The notes beneath the pieces were generated by a model. It had not been told where the DNA came from. It did not search any database and worked only from the letters and a program-made list of their open reading frames with translations. A stretch of 31,777 nt of DNA from an uncultured Eubacteriales bacterium (lineage in GTDB: Bacteria > Bacillota > Clostridia > Oscillospirales > CAG-272), in NCBI GenBank assembly GCA_900554225.1, contig USGH01000005.1, forward strand, positions 1 through 31,777, read 5' to 3'. A program made the position numbers and the translations under genes. Below, in pieces: positions 17,000 through 25,310 of the stretch (positions are counted from its first letter, which is position 1; every line of letters starts with the position of its first letter).

Positions 17000-18655
17000 T
17001 CAGCCTCTGGTGATCGGCAGTTCGGTTTCCGCGGATTCAGGCACCTTTTCGTAGCAGGTGACTTCCACCTCGGTGATCTTGCCCTGACGAGACACCTGGA
17101 ATGTGAGCTTGTCGCCAACGGAAGCCTTCTTCACGATAGCGGTCACATCCTCGCGGGAGCTGATCTCCTCGCCGTTTACCGAGATGATTCTGTCGCCGAC
17201 CTGGAGTACATCGTCATTGTAGCCTTCCGTGACCTCGGTGATATACGTGCCGTAGCCGGAGAGACCCAGATACCGTGCCATAGATGCGTCCGTGATGTCC
17301 ACAAGACCGATACCGATGACAACCTTACCCTTGACGTAGCCATATTCCATGAGCTGCTCCGCGACGTTCAGCGCATCGTTGACCGGGATCGCGAATCCAA
17401 GTCCTTCCACGCCGTCGCCGGAGGATTTTGCGTTTACAACACCGATGAGTTCACCGCGCATATTGAACAGACCGCCGCCGGAGTTACCGGGGTTGACCGC
17501 CGCGTTCGTCTGGAGAAGGTTCATCTCCACGCCGTTGACGGAGATTTCACGGTCGAGTGCGCTGATGATGCCGTTTGTGACGGAACCGCCCAGCTCGCCA
17601 AGCGGATTGCCGACCGCGATGACATCTTCACCGACGGAGAGCTTGTCGCTGTCGCCCATCACCGCGGGAGTGAGTCCGGTTTTGTCGATCTTGAGGATGG
17701 CGATGTCCGCGTCCGCGTCTGTGCCGATCACGGTTGCATCGTATTCGGAACCATCGGTGAGACGGACGGTGATTTTTTCCGCGATCGTGGTGCCGTCGCT
17801 GCCGCAGATGACGTGGTTGTTCGTGATGATATAGCCGTCCTCGGAGATGATCACACCGGAGCCTGCGCCGCCCGATACGTACTGGTACCACAGGCTGACG
17901 GTGGTGTATTCGGTGTTGATCTCCACCACGGAATCCTTGACCATGGCGGCTACCTGTGCGCTGGTGAGATCGCCGCCGTCCGCTGTCGTCGAGGTGGTGA
18001 CGGTGTCCACACCCTTATAGATTACCGTGGGCGCATTGGTACCGTTTGCCGTGTCGGACGAATTCTGCGTAATGGTGGTGGATTCTGCCCGAGCGAAATA
18101 CTGGTTGCCGAGTGCGGAGCCGATGAAACCGAAGCCGGTGGAGAGAAGGATACCGCCGACGACTGCCAGAGCTACGAAGCCTGCCTTGCCGTTCCTGCGC
18201 GCCTTCTTCTGCTGTGCGGGACGATAGGAGATCTCGCCCTGATGCGGCTGATACTGCTGGTACTGCCCATACGGATTGCCGTTTGGCTGTGCGTTGTAGG
18301 GATTCTGGCTGTAGGAGCTGCCATTTGCGCCATTCTGCTGGGTACCATACTGGTTTGCGTTGTACGGATTCTGCGGCATGCTGTTCTGCGGTGCGGCATT
18401 CTGTGTCGCTGCCGGATTGCTGTTTGTCTGCTGCGTGAGATACGGGTTTTCGATCGGCGCGTGCGGCGTGGTATCCTGTGCCGGGGTGTTGCTTACCGTG
18501 CCGTTGTCGGTCGTGGTATCGGCTGCGGAAGCCGTGTGCTCTGCATTGTCTGTATTCTGCATATTGTCATTTGCCGTCGTCTCGTTCTCGTTTGCGGCAT
18601 TGTTGGCTGCGTTCTCATTTTCGTTCCTATTGTCGTTATCATAGAATTCTTTCAT
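17000..18655 (-). CDS. htrA: HtrA/DegP-like membrane-anchored serine protease
   Basis: This is an envelope quality-control protease of about 551 residues. I chose the ATG at 18655, behind AAAGGA; a longer in-frame start at 18727 would overlap the promoter. The first ~155 residues are cytoplasmic and very rich in Asn, Gln, Thr and later Pro/Tyr, with repeated NPY units. A KKARRNGK patch and one membrane helix (~159-184) follow. The trypsin-like domain carries His281 in TNNHVI, Asp317 in DADIAILK and Ser392 in NPGNSGGGL, so the catalytic triad is complete. One PDZ domain (~441-536) ends the protein. Neighbours are a two-component system downstream and a D,D-carboxypeptidase upstream, all on the same strand. 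Confidence 0.93.
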   Translation of the reverse strand: MKEFYDNDNRNENENAANNAANENETTANDNMQNTDNAEHTASAADTTTDNGTVSNTPAQDTTPHAPIENPYLTQQTNSNPAATQNAAPQNSMPQNPYNANQYGTQQNGANGSSYSQNPYNAQPNGNPYGQYQQYQPHQGEISYRPAQQKKARRNGKAGFVALAVVGGILLSTGFGFIGSALGNQYFARAESTTITQNSSDTANGTNAPTVIYKGVDTVTTSTTADGGDLTSAQVAAMVKDSVVEINTEYTTVSLWYQYVSGGAGSGVIISEDGYIITNNHVICGSDGTTIAEKITVRLTDGSEYDATVIGTDADADIAILKIDKTGLTPAVMGDSDKLSVGEDVIAVGNPLGELGGSVTNGIISALDREISVNGVEMNLLQTNAAVNPGNSGGGLFNMRGELIGVVNAKSSGDGVEGLGFAIPVNDALNVAEQLMEYGYVKGKVVIGIGLVDITDASMARYLGLSGYGTYITEVTEGYNDDVLQVGDRIISVNGEEISSREDVTAIVKKASVGDKLTFQVSRQGKITEVEVTCYEKVPESAETELPITRG

Positions 18656-18735
18656 GGTTACTATTCCTTTCCGAAAGGAGCCGTCCGATCCTTTCGACCG
18701 GATTTTTTCTGTTTCCTTGCTCCTCATTCTTTGTG

Positions 18736-18763
18736 CCTATAGTATACTGCCCCAATGTGACAA
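18736..18763 (-). promoter_or_regulatory. Promoter of htrA
   Basis: On the minus strand TTGTCA (18758-18763) lies 16 bp before TATAGG (18736-18741); an overlapping TATACT (18741-18746) is a competing -10. The 5' leader to the ATG at 18655 would be about 75 nt. The rest of 18656-18915 shows no gene. Confidence 0.55.
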
Positions 18764-18915
18764 TCATATGAAGCCGTTCGGGATTTTCGTTGAAGAAATA
18801 GGATAATTTATCGGAACGGGAGAACGGGGGGAGCGGGACGCTTCATGAAAGAAGCTTGGCAAGAGCTTTTATATAGGAGGTTCTTGTTTGTTCCCATGCA
18901 GCGTACTGCCACTCG

Positions 18916-20304
18916 TCAGCCTAAGGTTATTGTGACGATATAGCCATCCACGTTGTTGCCGGAGATCGAGTAGTTCTGGAAGCGGTTGCCCCGTGGGATC
19001 CGGACTGCGGTGTCGCCCTCGGCGGATTTCGGGACGTAATAAACAAGGTAGCCTTCGTTCGGCGCGGCATCGGGAGAAACGGCGGCTACGGAACCGTCGG
19101 ACAGCACCCAGAGGAAATTTGTATCGGGTGTATACTGATTAACCTCCTCGATGTACTCCTCCAGGCAGAGATTGCGGTTCATCATGACCGCGGCGTGCGG
19201 GATGCCGACATAGCGGTAGTGCCACGATTCGTAGCCGATTTTCGTGATGTCGATCTTGTCGGACGGATAGCGCAGGACAAAGCCATACGCCGCACAATGC
19301 TCGTCGATCCATGCACCGTACTCGTAGTCCTCAACAGCCACCGATTTGCCGTCCGCGGTGTAGAACGACAGATCCATCGCAAGACCGGTGTGATGCTCAC
19401 TGTACGTTGGTGTCGCCACATACAGCGCGGCCAGCTCCTCACCCTGGGACGCTACCCGATCGTTGTAGATCCGCCGCTGATCCTCCACATTCCGGTAGCC
19501 GCTCACGATGATCATCTCCGCCGACCCGGTTTCCGCGTAAAAGGCGTCCGCCATCGCGTTCATCGCCGTGAGAGCCTCGTCGGTCAGCGCAATATTCGTG
19601 TTTGAGACCTGATACGACGCGCTCTTGTTCCCGTAGACGGTTTTCACGCCGATGGTGTCCGCATCCGGATAGGCGTAATTGTAGTTTACAAGGATGAGAT
19701 CCCCTTTCCACAGCTCGTCCGCCGCGACCGTCACCGTGTTCCAGAGCATCTCCGATACTGCGGGATCGGCAGTGGTATCCGTCCCCCCAGTTCCGGCTTC
19801 TGTTGTGTCGCCGTTCACCGGCTGTAGTGTGTCGGATTCACCCGGCAGCGGCAGGGTCTGCTTTGTTTCCGGTTCTGATGCGCCCAACTGGTTTTTCACG
19901 ATTTGCGTGATTCCAACGACGGAGATTGCAACGGCGACGAGGACAAAGAGCAGTATTGCGGGATTGGGCTTGTCCGGCTTCCGACGGCGATACGTGACCT
20001 CCGGCTGACGGGGCTGCGGTCGTGCCTGTCCCGGTCTGGTCGATTGGCTGTCCGGCGCGATGTGCGGATTCTGCGGCGGACGTGCGGCTTGCGGATTGCG
20101 CGTTGCCTGTGGATTGGCAGAAGAGCCGGAGCCACCTTGCGCCGCATGGGCTCGTTTTGCCGCCATCGCTTTGCGGTATGCCTGGATCTGCCGGATTTCC
20201 TCTATCGTGTACGGCGTGCCATCCGGTTTCAGAGGCATTGCGCCGTTTTCGTTTTGCTGCGTAGGACGTGTGCTGCGATTGTCTGCCAAAATTCTGTCCT
20301 CCAT
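18916..20304 (-). CDS. D-alanyl-D-alanine carboxypeptidase, M15B (VanY-like)
   Basis: This enzyme would trim the terminal D-Ala from peptidoglycan stem peptides outside the membrane; it has about 462 residues. I chose the ATG at 20304 because the -10 box of a good promoter (20331-20336) overlaps the region of a longer start. The N-terminal ~115 residues are cytoplasmic, with an Ala/Gln/Pro-rich stretch containing several NPQ/RPPQ/PQPRQP units. One membrane helix (~116-136) and a Thr-rich linker follow. The zinc site is S302-E-H304 and D311 in SEHHTGLAMDL, with E359 and H362 in ESWHYRY. A C-terminal domain of about 85 residues beyond the catalytic domain has no recognised function. No vanH, vanA or vanX is nearby, so a housekeeping role is more likely than glycopeptide resistance. 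Confidence 0.88.
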   Translation of the reverse strand: MEDRILADNRSTRPTQQNENGAMPLKPDGTPYTIEEIRQIQAYRKAMAAKRAHAAQGGSGSSANPQATRNPQAARPPQNPHIAPDSQSTRPGQARPQPRQPEVTYRRRKPDKPNPAILLFVLVAVAISVVGITQIVKNQLGASEPETKQTLPLPGESDTLQPVNGDTTEAGTGGTDTTADPAVSEMLWNTVTVAADELWKGDLILVNYNYAYPDADTIGVKTVYGNKSASYQVSNTNIALTDEALTAMNAMADAFYAETGSAEMIIVSGYRNVEDQRRIYNDRVASQGEELAALYVATPTYSEHHTGLAMDLSFYTADGKSVAVEDYEYGAWIDEHCAAYGFVLRYPSDKIDITKIGYESWHYRYVGIPHAAVMMNRNLCLEEYIEEVNQYTPDTNFLWVLSDGSVAAVSPDAAPNEGYLVYYVPKSAEGDTAVRIPRGNRFQNYSISGNNVDGYIVTITLG

Positions 20305-20330
20305 GGGATATTCTGCGTGGTTTTTCCTAT

Positions 20331-20359
20331 AGTATACGAAAACCAAAGGCGGATTGCAA
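20331..20359 (-). promoter_or_regulatory. Promoter of the D,D-carboxypeptidase gene
   Basis: On the minus strand TTGCAA (20354-20359) and TATACT (20331-20336) are separated by 17 bp. Transcription would begin near 20324, giving a leader of only about 20 nt with no strong ribosome binding site. Confidence 0.75.
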
Positions 20360-20393
20360 GGGTTCGGACGTAAATTTTAGCGAATCTTAATAG

Positions 20394-20432
20394 AAAAATA
20401 CCGCGGCAGATGTACGAAGCATCCACCGCAGT
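20394..20432 (-). terminator. Intrinsic terminator after the acetyltransferase gene
   Basis: On the minus strand ACTGCGGTGGATG pairs with the segment ending GCCGCGGT over 13 positions including G-U pairs, capped by a loop containing TTCG and followed by ATTTTTCT. It begins six nt after the stop codon. Confidence 0.88.
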
Positions 20433-20437
20433 ATACA

Positions 20438-21067
20438 TTATTCGATGACCTCGCAGTCGCCCAGCAGCTCCGGACGGTGCTTCATGGAATCCGCCTCGGT
20501 CAGTTCACGGATCACGCGGCACGGATTTCCGGCGGCAAGCGTATGCGCGGGGATCGAACGGGTCACAACGCTTCCCGCACCGATCACACAGCCCTCGCCG
20601 ATCTCCACACCGGGCAGGATGGTCACGTTCGCGCAGATCCAGCAGTAGGCACCGATCTTCACCGGTTTCGCCCAGCAGAGCCGCTTTTCGGAGCCGTCGG
20701 GACAGCGGAGTGCCAGCCGTTCGTTCGGGAGAAACGGGTGCATTGCGGTGGTGATGGTAACGTTCGGACCAAAATCACAGTGTTCGCCGATTTCGACCGG
20801 TCCGTCGTCCTGACAGGTGAAATTGAAATTGAAAAACGTACACTTGCCGATTTTGGTGTGTCTGCCGTAGTGAAAACGGATTGGACCGTTGAAGCTCACG
20901 CCCTCGTTCAGCTCACCGAGCAGCTCCGTAAGGATCGCGCGCCGCTGTTCCACCTGATCCTCGTTGAGCAGATTGTACTGCTGGTTCAGCGCATGCGCCT
21001 TTTTCTTGATCGCCACGCGCCAGTCCTCGCCGGGGAAAAACATTTCGCCATTGTTGTTGTGAAGCAC
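20438..21067 (-). CDS. Sugar O-acetyltransferase, hexapeptide-repeat (maltose/galactoside acetyltransferase-like)
   Basis: This 209-residue cytoplasmic enzyme has the left-handed beta-helix fold and uses acetyl-CoA to acetylate a sugar hydroxyl. The short helical N-terminal domain (residues ~8-55) precedes hexapeptide repeats from about residue 70 to 185. Catalytic His110 is in ITTAMHPF. The C-terminal signature VTILPGVEIGEGCVIGAGSVVTRSIPAHTLAAGNPC is split here only by wording and is intact in the protein. The GTG at 21067 lies six bases behind AGGAGG. The natural acceptor of this family is often unclear. It has its own promoter and terminator. Confidence 0.9.
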   Translation of the reverse strand: MLHNNNGEMFFPGEDWRVAIKKKAHALNQQYNLLNEDQVEQRRAILTELLGELNEGVSFNGPIRFHYGRHTKIGKCTFFNFNFTCQDDGPVEIGEHCDFGPNVTITTAMHPFLPNERLALRCPDGSEKRLCWAKPVKIGAYCWICANVTILPGVEIGEGCVIGAGSVVTRSIPAHTLAAGNPCRVIRELTEADSMKHRPELLGDCEVIE

Positions 21068-21102
21068 AGTAGACCTCCTATGGTGCCAAATGGATTTTCT
21101 CT

Positions 21103-21131
21103 ATGATAGCACAAACGACGGGAAAAATCAA
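21103..21131 (-). promoter_or_regulatory. Promoter of the acetyltransferase gene
   Basis: On the minus strand TTGATT (21126-21131) and TATCAT (21103-21108) are 17 bp apart. The leader to the GTG at 21067 would be about 30 nt. Confidence 0.6.
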
Positions 21132-21162
21132 CCGGGAGAGTGGAAAAAGCCCCTGTGCGGCA

Positions 21163-21197
21163 AAGAAAATCCCCGGAAAATCCAAAGATCTCCGGGG
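21163..21197 (-). terminator. Intrinsic terminator after pnp
   Basis: CCCCGGA (21171-21177) and TCCGGGG (21191-21197) form a perfect 7-bp stem, followed on the minus strand by ATTTTCTTTG. It lies about 115 nt beyond the pnp stop, and nothing coding is visible between. Confidence 0.85.
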
Positions 21198-21310
21198 AAT
21201 GGGTATATCGTTTGTCTGGGAAAACGCTGCTTTCGGATTGTGTGCGCCAAAAGCCATGGATTTGCGCTTTTCAGCGAAACAGCAATGGATGCAGCGCATT
21301 CCTGGGACGA

Positions 21311-23404
21311 TTATTCGTCCATGGCGTCACGGCGGGAAAGGTTGAATCTGCCCTTCTCGTCGGTGCCGAGGAATTTCACGCGGATCACATCGCCGACGTT
21401 GCATACGTCCTTAACCTTTTCCGTGCGCTTCTTGTCGAGCTTGGAGATGTGTACCATGCCTTCCTTGCCGGGGGCAAATTCCACGAACGCACCGATCGGG
21501 ATGATGCGGGTGACCTTGCCCTCGTAGATGCAGCCGACTTCCGGTTCAAAGATGATGCCGGCGATGATCTCACGCGCCTTGTCCACAGAGTCCTTGCCGA
21601 CTGCGGAGATGAACACGCTGCCGTCGTCCTCAATGTCGATCTTCGCACCGGTATCCGCAACGATCTGCTGAATGACCTTGCCCTTCGGACCGATCACGTC
21701 GCCGATCTTCTCAACCGGAATCTTCATGGTGGTCATCTTCGGTGCATATTCGGAGACCTCTGCGCGCGGAGCCGGGATGGCATCCAGGATCACCTCATCG
21801 ATGATGTAATCTCTGCCGCGGTGGGTGACGGCAAGGGCTTCCTTGATGATCTCCGGGGTGAGACCGTCGATCTTCAGATCCATCTGGATGGAGGTGATGC
21901 CGCGGTGGGTGCCGGCGACCTTGAAGTCCATATCGCCGTAGAAGTCCTCCAGACCCTGGATATCGATCATGGTCATCCAGCGATCGCCCTCGGTGATCAG
22001 ACCGCAGGAGATACCGGCGACAGGAGCCTTGATCGGCACGCCTGCATCCATGAGCGCAAGGGTAGAGCCGCAGACGGAAGCCTGGGAGGTAGAGCCGTTG
22101 GAGCTGATGACCTCGGATACGCAGCGGATGGCATACGGAAATTCCTCAACAGAGGGGAGCACGGGGAGCAGGGACCGTTCCGCCAGTGCGCCGTGACCGA
22201 TCTCGCGCCGTCCGGGGCTGCGGGAAGCTTTCGCCTCACCGGTAGAGTAGCCGGGCATATTGTAGTGGTGCATATACCGCTTCGTCTCTTCCTCGCTGAT
22301 GCCGTCGAGCAGCTGTACATCGGAGATGGGGCCGAGGGTGGCGATGGTCATGACCTGCGTCTGACCGCGGGTGAACATACCGCTGCCGTGGTCGCGATCG
22401 AAGAGGTGAACTTCTGCGGCGAGAGGACGGATCTGATCCATTCTTCTGCCGTCCACGCGCTTCTGCTCATCGAGGAGCCAGCGGCGCACGATCTGCTTCT
22501 GGATCTTATAGAGGACCTCGTCGAGAACCTTATACTGTGCCTCGTCGTTGTTGCCGAATTTTTCGTACACGGCTTCCGTAATGGGCTGCATACGGGCATC
22601 GCGAATATTCTTGTCATCGGTATCAAGAGCCGCCATGACATCGTTGTGGCAGAACTGATCCACCGCATCGTAGAGGTCGTGGTCGATCTCGCAGGAGGGA
22701 TATGCGAATTTGGGCTTGCCGATCTCGGCGACGATGGAGTTGATGAAGGCAACGAGCTTCTTGATCTCTTCATGCGCGAACATGATGGCTTCAAACATTT
22801 TCTCGTCGGAGACTTCCTTAGCGCCGGCTTCGATCATGACGACCTTCTTTTCGGTGCCTGCGACGGTGAGCTCCAGAGAGCTGCGTTCGCGCTGCTCGGC
22901 AGTCGGGTTGATGATGAGACCTTCTTCCTCGGTGAGACCGACAAACACGCCGCCGATCGGACCGTTCCACGGAATATCGGAGATGGCGAGGGCGATGGAT
23001 GCGCCGATCATACCAGCGATCTCGGGGGAGCAGTCATGATCCACAGCGGTGACGAGCAGGGAGATTGCCACGTCGTTGCGCAGATCCTTCGGAAAAAGCG
23101 GACGGATGGGACGGTCGATGACGCGGGAGGTCAGAATCGCCTTTTCACTCGGTCTGCCTTCTCTCTTGAGATACGAGCCGGGGATTCTGCCGACGGCGTA
23201 CAGTCTTTCCTCAAAATCGATGGACAGCGGCAGAAAATCGATGCCGTCGCGCGGGCGTTTGGAGGCGGTGGCGCAGGCAAGGATCGCGGTATCGCCATAG
23301 CGGACGAGAACGGAGCCGTTTGCCAGACCTGCCATTTTGCCGGATTCGATCACGAGGGGACGGCCGGCCAGGTTGTAGCTGAATGTTCTGAAATTCTCAA
23401 ACAT
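21311..23404 (-). CDS. pnp: Polynucleotide phosphorylase
   Basis: PNPase is a phosphorolytic 3'-to-5' exoribonuclease, here 697 residues. I chose the ATG at 23404 (MFENFRTFSYNLAGRPL); an in-frame TTG at 23434 would add ten unconserved residues. The order is the first RNase PH domain (~1-135), an alpha-helical linker, and the second RNase PH domain with FTRGQTQVMTIATLG and SPGRREIGHGALAERSL. A KH domain follows (about 550-610, VIGPKGKVIQQIV), and the C-terminal S1 domain (about 618-690) has GAFVEFAPGKEGMVHIS. It sits behind rpsO, as in many bacteria. Its leader holds a long hairpin. Confidence 0.97.
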   Translation of the reverse strand: MFENFRTFSYNLAGRPLVIESGKMAGLANGSVLVRYGDTAILACATASKRPRDGIDFLPLSIDFEERLYAVGRIPGSYLKREGRPSEKAILTSRVIDRPIRPLFPKDLRNDVAISLLVTAVDHDCSPEIAGMIGASIALAISDIPWNGPIGGVFVGLTEEEGLIINPTAEQRERSSLELTVAGTEKKVVMIEAGAKEVSDEKMFEAIMFAHEEIKKLVAFINSIVAEIGKPKFAYPSCEIDHDLYDAVDQFCHNDVMAALDTDDKNIRDARMQPITEAVYEKFGNNDEAQYKVLDEVLYKIQKQIVRRWLLDEQKRVDGRRMDQIRPLAAEVHLFDRDHGSGMFTRGQTQVMTIATLGPISDVQLLDGISEEETKRYMHHYNMPGYSTGEAKASRSPGRREIGHGALAERSLLPVLPSVEEFPYAIRCVSEVISSNGSTSQASVCGSTLALMDAGVPIKAPVAGISCGLITEGDRWMTMIDIQGLEDFYGDMDFKVAGTHRGITSIQMDLKIDGLTPEIIKEALAVTHRGRDYIIDEVILDAIPAPRAEVSEYAPKMTTMKIPVEKIGDVIGPKGKVIQQIVADTGAKIDIEDDGSVFISAVGKDSVDKAREIIAGIIFEPEVGCIYEGKVTRIIPIGAFVEFAPGKEGMVHISKLDKKRTEKVKDVCNVGDVIRVKFLGTDEKGRFNLSRRDAMDE

Positions 23405-23463
23405 ATCGGTGAGTAGCCTTTCTGTAAAATACAATACAAATATAACATCTTACAGACCACAGG

Positions 23464-23518
23464 GCTCAGCAGTTACATACGCGTCTGTTTCATCCCGGGC
23501 GCATATGTAATTGCTAAG
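23464..23518 (-). promoter_or_regulatory. Long hairpin in the pnp leader
   Basis: On the minus strand CTTAGCAATTACATATGCG (from 23518) pairs with CGCGTATGTAACTGCTGA (to 23466) across a 16-nt loop, about 18 pairs with one A-C mismatch and a few G-U. No U-run follows, so it is not a terminator. It lies roughly 60 nt before the pnp start. In E. coli the pnp leader carries an RNase III-cut stem for autoregulation; the same role here is inference. Confidence 0.55.
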
Positions 23519-23604
23519 GCTCGTGGCCTGCTTCCAATGGGTACGAGGGGAAACGGGGGGGAAAAATATGCCGCTTGATAACCGGTATTGCCGGCGGGGA
23601 GCCT

Positions 23605-23651
23605 CACAAACGAAAACAGGCGGGTGCCACGGGATGAACCGCAGTACCCGC
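23605..23651 (-). terminator. Intrinsic terminator between rpsO and pnp
   Basis: GCGGGT (23620-23625) and ACCCGC (23646-23651) form the base of a larger hairpin with a 20-nt loop, followed on the minus strand by CTGTTTTCGTTTG. It ends most rpsO transcripts but may leak into pnp. The 23405-23717 spacer holds only this and the leader hairpin. Confidence 0.65.
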
Positions 23652-23717
23652 ACTTGAAATTTTCGCTGAGCGGTCAGGGGGAGCTGATCTCTTTCTCCCT
23701 CTCTTTTTTTTGGTAAC

Positions 23718-23984
23718 TTATCTTCTCAGACCGAGCTTGGCAACGATAGCGCGGTAGCGTTCGATGTCATTCTTCTGGAGGTAGCCGAGGAGGTTCCGTC
23801 TGTGACCGACCATCTTATTCAGACCGCGGCGGCTGTGGTGGTCCTTCTTGTTCAGCTTCAGGTGCTCGGTAAGCGCGTTGATGCGGAAGGTCAGGATAGC
23901 GATCTGTACTTCCGGAGAACCGGTGTCGCCTTCGTGAACCTTGTACTGTTCGATAAGAGCCTGCTTCTGTTCCTTGGTAATCAT
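23718..23984 (-). CDS. rpsO: 30S ribosomal protein S15
   Basis: S15 binds 16S rRNA early in assembly; the protein has 88 residues, the standard length. I chose the ATG at 23984 (MITKEQKQALIEQY), six bases behind AAGGTG; an upstream GTG is itself part of that ribosome binding site. The conserved HEGDTGSPEVQIAILTFRIN and the HHSRRGLNKMVGHRRNLLGYL core are complete. It is first in the rpsO-pnp pair and has a strong promoter with a leader of about 130 nt. Confidence 0.97.
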   Translation of the reverse strand: MITKEQKQALIEQYKVHEGDTGSPEVQIAILTFRINALTEHLKLNKKDHHSRRGLNKMVGHRRNLLGYLQKNDIERYRAIVAKLGLRR

Positions 23985-24119
23985 TTTCTTCACCTTTGGT
24001 AGATAGATTCAGGATCCGATGTCATAGCGGCGGCGGGTGAAGTATTCCCGAAAGCACACGGCAAACGCCGGAACGGGAACCGAAATCCGACCACTGCGGC
24101 ATGGACACTGTCGGATCAT

Positions 24120-24148
24120 ATTATACCATAAATCTTTCGTTTTGTAAA
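24120..24148 (-). promoter_or_regulatory. Promoter of rpsO
   Basis: On the minus strand TTTACA (24143-24148) and a perfect TATAAT (24120-24125) are 17 bp apart. An inverted repeat ATCCGAC/GTCGGAT (24085-24091, 24110-24116) sits at the start of the transcript. S15 often represses its own mRNA through leader structure, but I cannot assign a known S15 motif. Confidence 0.8.
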
Positions 24149-24298
24149 GCCATAAACGGAAATTCTTTTCGTGTTTTCCCATAAAAATGCGCCTTTGCGG
24201 ACAGGATGCTTTTTCAAAAAGGGGTGGTGTTTGCAGATTGTCCAAAAAACGCCCCTGTCTGGCGATTTAAATTGTTATCACATTAGCGCGTTAAAGCG

Positions 24299-24327
24299 TT
24301 GACAAATCGGCGCGGGTGTGGTATACT
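24299..24327 (+). promoter_or_regulatory. Promoter of the amino acid transporter operon
   Basis: TTGACA (24299-24304) and TATACT (24322-24327) are 17 bp apart, with TGTGG before the -10. The leader to the ATG at 24403 is about 70 nt with no recognised riboswitch or T-box. This and the rpsO promoter explain the whole non-coding stretch 23985-24402. Confidence 0.88.
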
Positions 24328-24402
24328 ATTGCCATCGAAAACGGGCGGGCGTGTACCGGAGCCGCGATAAAAAACGGATGCAGCGAAAAGAGGGCAGCGA
24401 AG

Positions 24403-25248
24403 ATGAAAAAGACGGTTTACAGACTGGCATTGGCACTGGCGGCAGGGATCATGGCGTTTGGCATGGTTTCGTGCGGCGGAAAAACGGAATCGGACGATCG
24501 TTTGACGGCGATTCGGGACAGAGGGTATCTGGAGATCTGCACGGAGCCGTATTTCGCGCCGTATGAGTACATCGATCCGACAAAGTCCGGGGACGCGCAG
24601 TACCGCGGCGTGGACATAGAGATCGCGAATTACATTGCGGACAAGCTCGGTGTGGAGCTGCGGATCACGCCTCTCGACTTCACGGCGGTGCTCGCCGGTG
24701 TGGCGGATGGAAAGTACGATCTCGCCCTCTCCGCCATCGCCTACTCTCCCTCCCGTGCCGAGGCGATGCGGATGTCCGACGTATACTATTCCAGCGGGAC
24801 CGGCTACGGCTTTCTGGTGCGCGAGGAGGACGTCGGCAAATACACGGATCTCGCCTCACTCGCGGACGCCGTGGTGATCACCCAGAGCGGATCGGTGCAG
24901 GAGGCACTCTACAACCAGTATGTAAACGGCGCATGCAAGGAATTCAAGCTGGTATCGAGCATGACGGACGCGTATCTGGCGGTCGCGGAGAACAAGGCGG
25001 ATGTGTGCATCTGCTCGACGGGATCCGCGGAGCTGTACGCGACGGCAAACGGCGGTCTGGCGATTCCGGCGTATCGCTTTGCGGTGGATCCGAACATGAA
25101 CGGCGTGGTCGCCGCGATGTCGATGGAGGGAACCGAAGCGTTGTGCGCGTATGTAAACGAATGTCTCGCGGAGCTGATCGCGGCGGGCAGCATAGAGGAA
25201 TGGAACGCGCAGTACAAGGCGGAGGCGGCAAGTCTCGGGATCGAATAA
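24403..25248 (+). CDS. Polar amino acid ABC transporter substrate-binding lipoprotein
   Basis: This 281-residue lipoprotein is the extracellular receptor of a family-3 (polar amino acid) ABC importer. The ATG at 24403 starts a signal peptide ending in the lipobox MVSC, with lipid-modified Cys24. The mature part begins with the typical LTAIRDRGYLEICTEP..FAPYEY pattern, then GVDIEIANYIADKLG, and later GKYDLALSAIAYSPSRAEAMRMSDVYY. These are family hallmarks of amino acid binding. An in-frame ATG further upstream would precede the transcription start and is not used. It heads an operon with a permease, an ATPase and a metallo-amidohydrolase. Confidence 0.93.
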   Translation: MKKTVYRLALALAAGIMAFGMVSCGGKTESDDRLTAIRDRGYLEICTEPYFAPYEYIDPTKSGDAQYRGVDIEIANYIADKLGVELRITPLDFTAVLAGVADGKYDLALSAIAYSPSRAEAMRMSDVYYSSGTGYGFLVREEDVGKYTDLASLADAVVITQSGSVQEALYNQYVNGACKEFKLVSSMTDAYLAVAENKADVCICSTGSAELYATANGGLAIPAYRFAVDPNMNGVVAAMSMEGTEALCAYVNECLAELIAAGSIEEWNAQYKAEAASLGIE

Positions 25249-25310
25249 TGGTCGCCGCGGCGGGGAATATCCCTGAAAAGCGGTAAAAAACTTCTCCGGG
25301 AGCGGAAAAT

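Noticed and set aside
14628..20304. A vancomycin-resistance (van) cluster, suggested by a two-component pair near a VanY-like enzyme
   Set aside because: There is no vanH, vanA-type ligase or vanX, and htrA lies between. A general cell-wall function is the simpler reading.
21140..23416. A 758-codon plus-strand frame opposite pnp
   Set aside because: pnp on the minus strand shows all family motifs; the plus frame has none and runs through the pnp terminator.
24328..24402. Possible T-box or amino-acid riboswitch before the ABC transporter
   Set aside because: The leader is only about 70 nt and contains no T-box sequence or terminator.
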